Assembly: GCA_003513005.1 (NCBI GenBank)
Contig: DOTD01000044.1
Span: 24,146-88,145, forward strand
DNA: 64,000 nt
Source: Desulfotomaculum sp.
Lineage (GTDB): Bacteria; Bacillota; Desulfotomaculia; Desulfotomaculales; Nap2-2B
Direction of reading: 5' to 3'
This document shows, piece after piece, positions 62,803 through 64,000 of the stretch (its first letter is position 1; each line of letters opens with the position of its first letter). The notes beneath the pieces were generated by a model, which worked only from the letters and a program-made list of their open reading frames with translations, was not told the DNA's origin and made no database searches. The position numbers and the translations under genes are program-made.

Positions 62803-63172
62803 TCTTTAAAAGGAACAAAAACCGAAAAGAACGTTTTTAAAGCTTTTGTAGGGGAATCTCAGGCGGGAAATCTATAATGAACATACTAAAATTTATCCGG
62901 AAGCAGCGCAGGCAGCGGACGAAGAGGGATTTCCGGAAATTGCGCAGGCCTTCAGGGCTATTGCTGTTGCTGAAAAGCAGCATGAGAAACGTTACCGGGC
63001 AATGCTGGAAAAGATCGAGAAAGAAACAACATTTAAAAACGAAGAAGCTATCAAATGGAAATGCAGAAACTGCGGTTATGTTCACGAGGGAACAAAAGCG
63101 CCTGAAAAATGTCCGGCGTGCCTGTATTGTTGCCCCAAGTCCTATTTTGAAAAGCTTGCCGAGAATTATTAG
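62803..63172 (+). pseudogene. Second rubrerythrin, decayed
   Basis: SLKGTKTEKNVFKAFVGESQ matches the rubrerythrin start but has no start codon (AGG where the intact copy has ATG-AAA). A stop follows at 62876. The gene then resumes in another frame at NEHTKIYPEAAQAADEEGF, VAEKQHEKRY and the rubredoxin part KCRNCGYVHEG, ending at TAG 63170. About 85 residues are lost, including the first ExxH helix. The terminal CPAC knuckle also carries an extra Cys-Cys insertion relative to the intact copy. Confidence 0.88.
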
Positions 63173-63246
63173 TTGTTACATAACAGCGGGGCAGTTTCTT
63201 ACGGGGTTGCTCCTCTTCTTTTGTTATAACCCACTATATTTGTTAA

Positions 63247-63777
63247 TCAAATCGTAAACTCCCACATGCAGACATATTCATTTGGATGATTGTCCGGCGG
63301 ACAAGACAGACAACGGGTCTTAATGCGTGAGTCGATAGTTTTTGCAAAACCGGAATATTCAAGAATGCCAACTGATTTACAGGGAAATTCCGGCATGCCT
63401 TTCCTCCTCCTGGTTGATTGAACTCGACATGTGTTCATCCTAAAAATCATTTTGTTTTCGCTTAATTCAACAATTTCCTGTTTGTTTAAAAAGTAATACG
63501 GTCTTAGTTCCAAAGCTTTCATAAGGGCAGGAAGACCACTGTTGGGTGTAATTTCGAGGAATCTCATGATCCTTGCGGCTTCTATCTTTGAAAACCTATC
63601 CCATGATTCTCCATCTATTTTTACCGCCTCATCAAGACCATAGTTTTTCTCGATGCATTGAAACCAGATTCCGTCATGTGCCAACCATCGTTTGGACAAA
63701 TCCTTCACCAGTTCTATTAATTCTTTTTTACTTAACTGTTCGAGTTTCTTTAATCCGTCAACCTTCACCCGAAACAC
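63247..63777 (-). CDS. DUF6125-like hypothetical protein
   Basis: 176 residues on the minus strand. Helical N-terminus (GLKKLEQLSKKELIELVKDL, WLAHDGIWFQCIEKNYGLDE) and a cysteine-bearing C-terminus (RCLSCPPDNHP, YVCMWEF) that could bind metal. Similar short anaerobe proteins are grouped in DUF6125; their function is unknown. It is convergent with the broken rubrerythrin. Confidence 0.7.
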   Translation of the reverse strand: MFRVKVDGLKKLEQLSKKELIELVKDLSKRWLAHDGIWFQCIEKNYGLDEAVKIDGESWDRFSKIEAARIMRFLEITPNSGLPALMKALELRPYYFLNKQEIVELSENKMIFRMNTCRVQSTRRRKGMPEFPCKSVGILEYSGFAKTIDSRIKTRCLSCPPDNHPNEYVCMWEFTI

Positions 63778-63860
63778 CCCAATTTATCTGCTTATTCTGA
63801 TATGAATTGATGCGATAATTTTAAATAAAGCGTTACTATTCACAGCCCAAAAAATAGACA

Positions 63861-63895
63861 TGCAGAACAAGGCTAATTTCTAGCCTTGTTCTGCA
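63861..63895. terminator. Perfect 15-bp-stem hairpin
   Basis: TGCAGAACAAGGCTA pairs fully with TAGCCTTGTTCTGCA around a 5-base loop. It lies at the end of a minus-strand coding-like stretch (63880-63996), whose stop codon falls in it. The T-run is weak, so the terminator role is tentative. Confidence 0.6.
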
Positions 63896-63996
63896 GTATT
63901 AAGAATTTCTTCCAGTTTGAAAGGATCCCCTCTGCAAAGTCGAAGCATTGCATAGAATTCATTAATTCCGTTCCTGTAACACGTTTGTGTTTGCTA
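63880..63996 (-). CDS. Possible C-terminal fragment of a minus-strand gene
   Basis: Reading leftwards, NGINEFYAMLRLCRGDPFKL then EEILNTAEQG-stop is protein-like and ends at 63880. A stop in the same frame near 63996 means either that the gene is short or broken or that the frame differs beyond the window. No family is recognised. Confidence 0.3.
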
Positions 63997-64000
63997 AAAT

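Noticed and set aside
62877..63257. 126-codon plus-strand frame over the broken rubrerythrin
   Set aside because: It is highly basic and reads in the wrong frame; the rubrerythrin frame carries the conserved residues.

Overview
The window looks like chromosomal DNA of an anaerobic, spore-forming Bacillota of the Desulfotomaculum/Pelotomaculum (Peptococcaceae-like) type. The basis is a Gram-positive gene order (rapZ-whiA-rpoN-gap-pgk-tpiA-gpmI; ffh-rpsP-khpA-rimM-trmD; uvrA-uvrC; recO-glyQ-glyS; ccpN-ppsR-ppdK), a TRAP protein, CotF-type spore coat proteins, two-subunit class 1B dihydroorotate dehydrogenase, and anaerobic oxygen-defence proteins (desulfoferrodoxin, rubrerythrin, high-molecular-weight rubredoxin). 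This taxon is inferred from gene content, not from a marker comparison. I saw no rRNA, tRNA or CRISPR array.

Layout. 1-8.5 kb: pyrimidine genes pyrC (cut by the window edge), carA and carB (both internally deleted), a secreted FAD oxidoreductase, pyrK and pyrD, then a 3' remnant of thi4. 8.5-12.4 kb: dnaE interrupted by a 152-residue mini-intein. 12.5-15.5 kb: mtrB, a DUF2007 protein, pfkA and pyk. 15.5-18.8 kb: a small HTH regulator and a large fusion of a class III aminotransferase to an acyl-ACP-reductase-like module. 18.9-22.3 kb: SRP/ribosome genes. 22.3-23.4 kb: small hypothetical and spore-coat genes. 23.5-28.3 kb: uvrA-uvrC. 28.4-31.6 kb: ROK sugar kinase, Pgi/Pmi isomerase, rapZ. 31.6-39.6 kb: a frameshifted polysaccharide deacetylase, whiA, rpoN and the lower glycolysis/gluconeogenesis genes. 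39.9-46.2 kb: the AmmeMemoRadiSam pair, followed on the minus strand by pyruvoyl arginine decarboxylase, a CofE-like ligase, the lipid II flippase Amj, an L,D-transpeptidase and an amidase. 46.2-47.3 and 51.3-51.7 kb: repeat-rich spacers flanking recO-glyQ-glyS. 51.7-55.9 kb: ccpN-ppsR-ppdK. 55.9-64 kb: an accessory and oxygen-stress region with several broken genes.

Genes that fit together: pfkA/pyk/gap/pgk/tpiA/gpmI/pgi with ppdK and its regulators cover both directions of central carbon flow. The GAPDH has Ser where NAD-specific enzymes have Asp, which suits a gluconeogenic role. Desulfoferrodoxin, a di-iron COQ7-like protein, rubrerythrin and Hrb form an oxygen-detoxification set.

Two themes stand out. 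First, the aminotransferase-reductase fusion, with both catalytic residues conserved, could turn an acyl thioester into an aldehyde and then an amine; I regard it as the best candidate for an undescribed function here. Second, gene erosion is unusually frequent: carA, carB, an L-2-hydroxyglutarate-oxidase-like gene and a second rubrerythrin have lost internal segments, thi4 has lost its 5' half, and three genes have single-base frameshifts. Usual neighbours (pyrF/pyrE, rplS, yvcK, cggR, eno) are missing. Whether this is real decay or assembly/sequencing error cannot be decided from the sequence alone.
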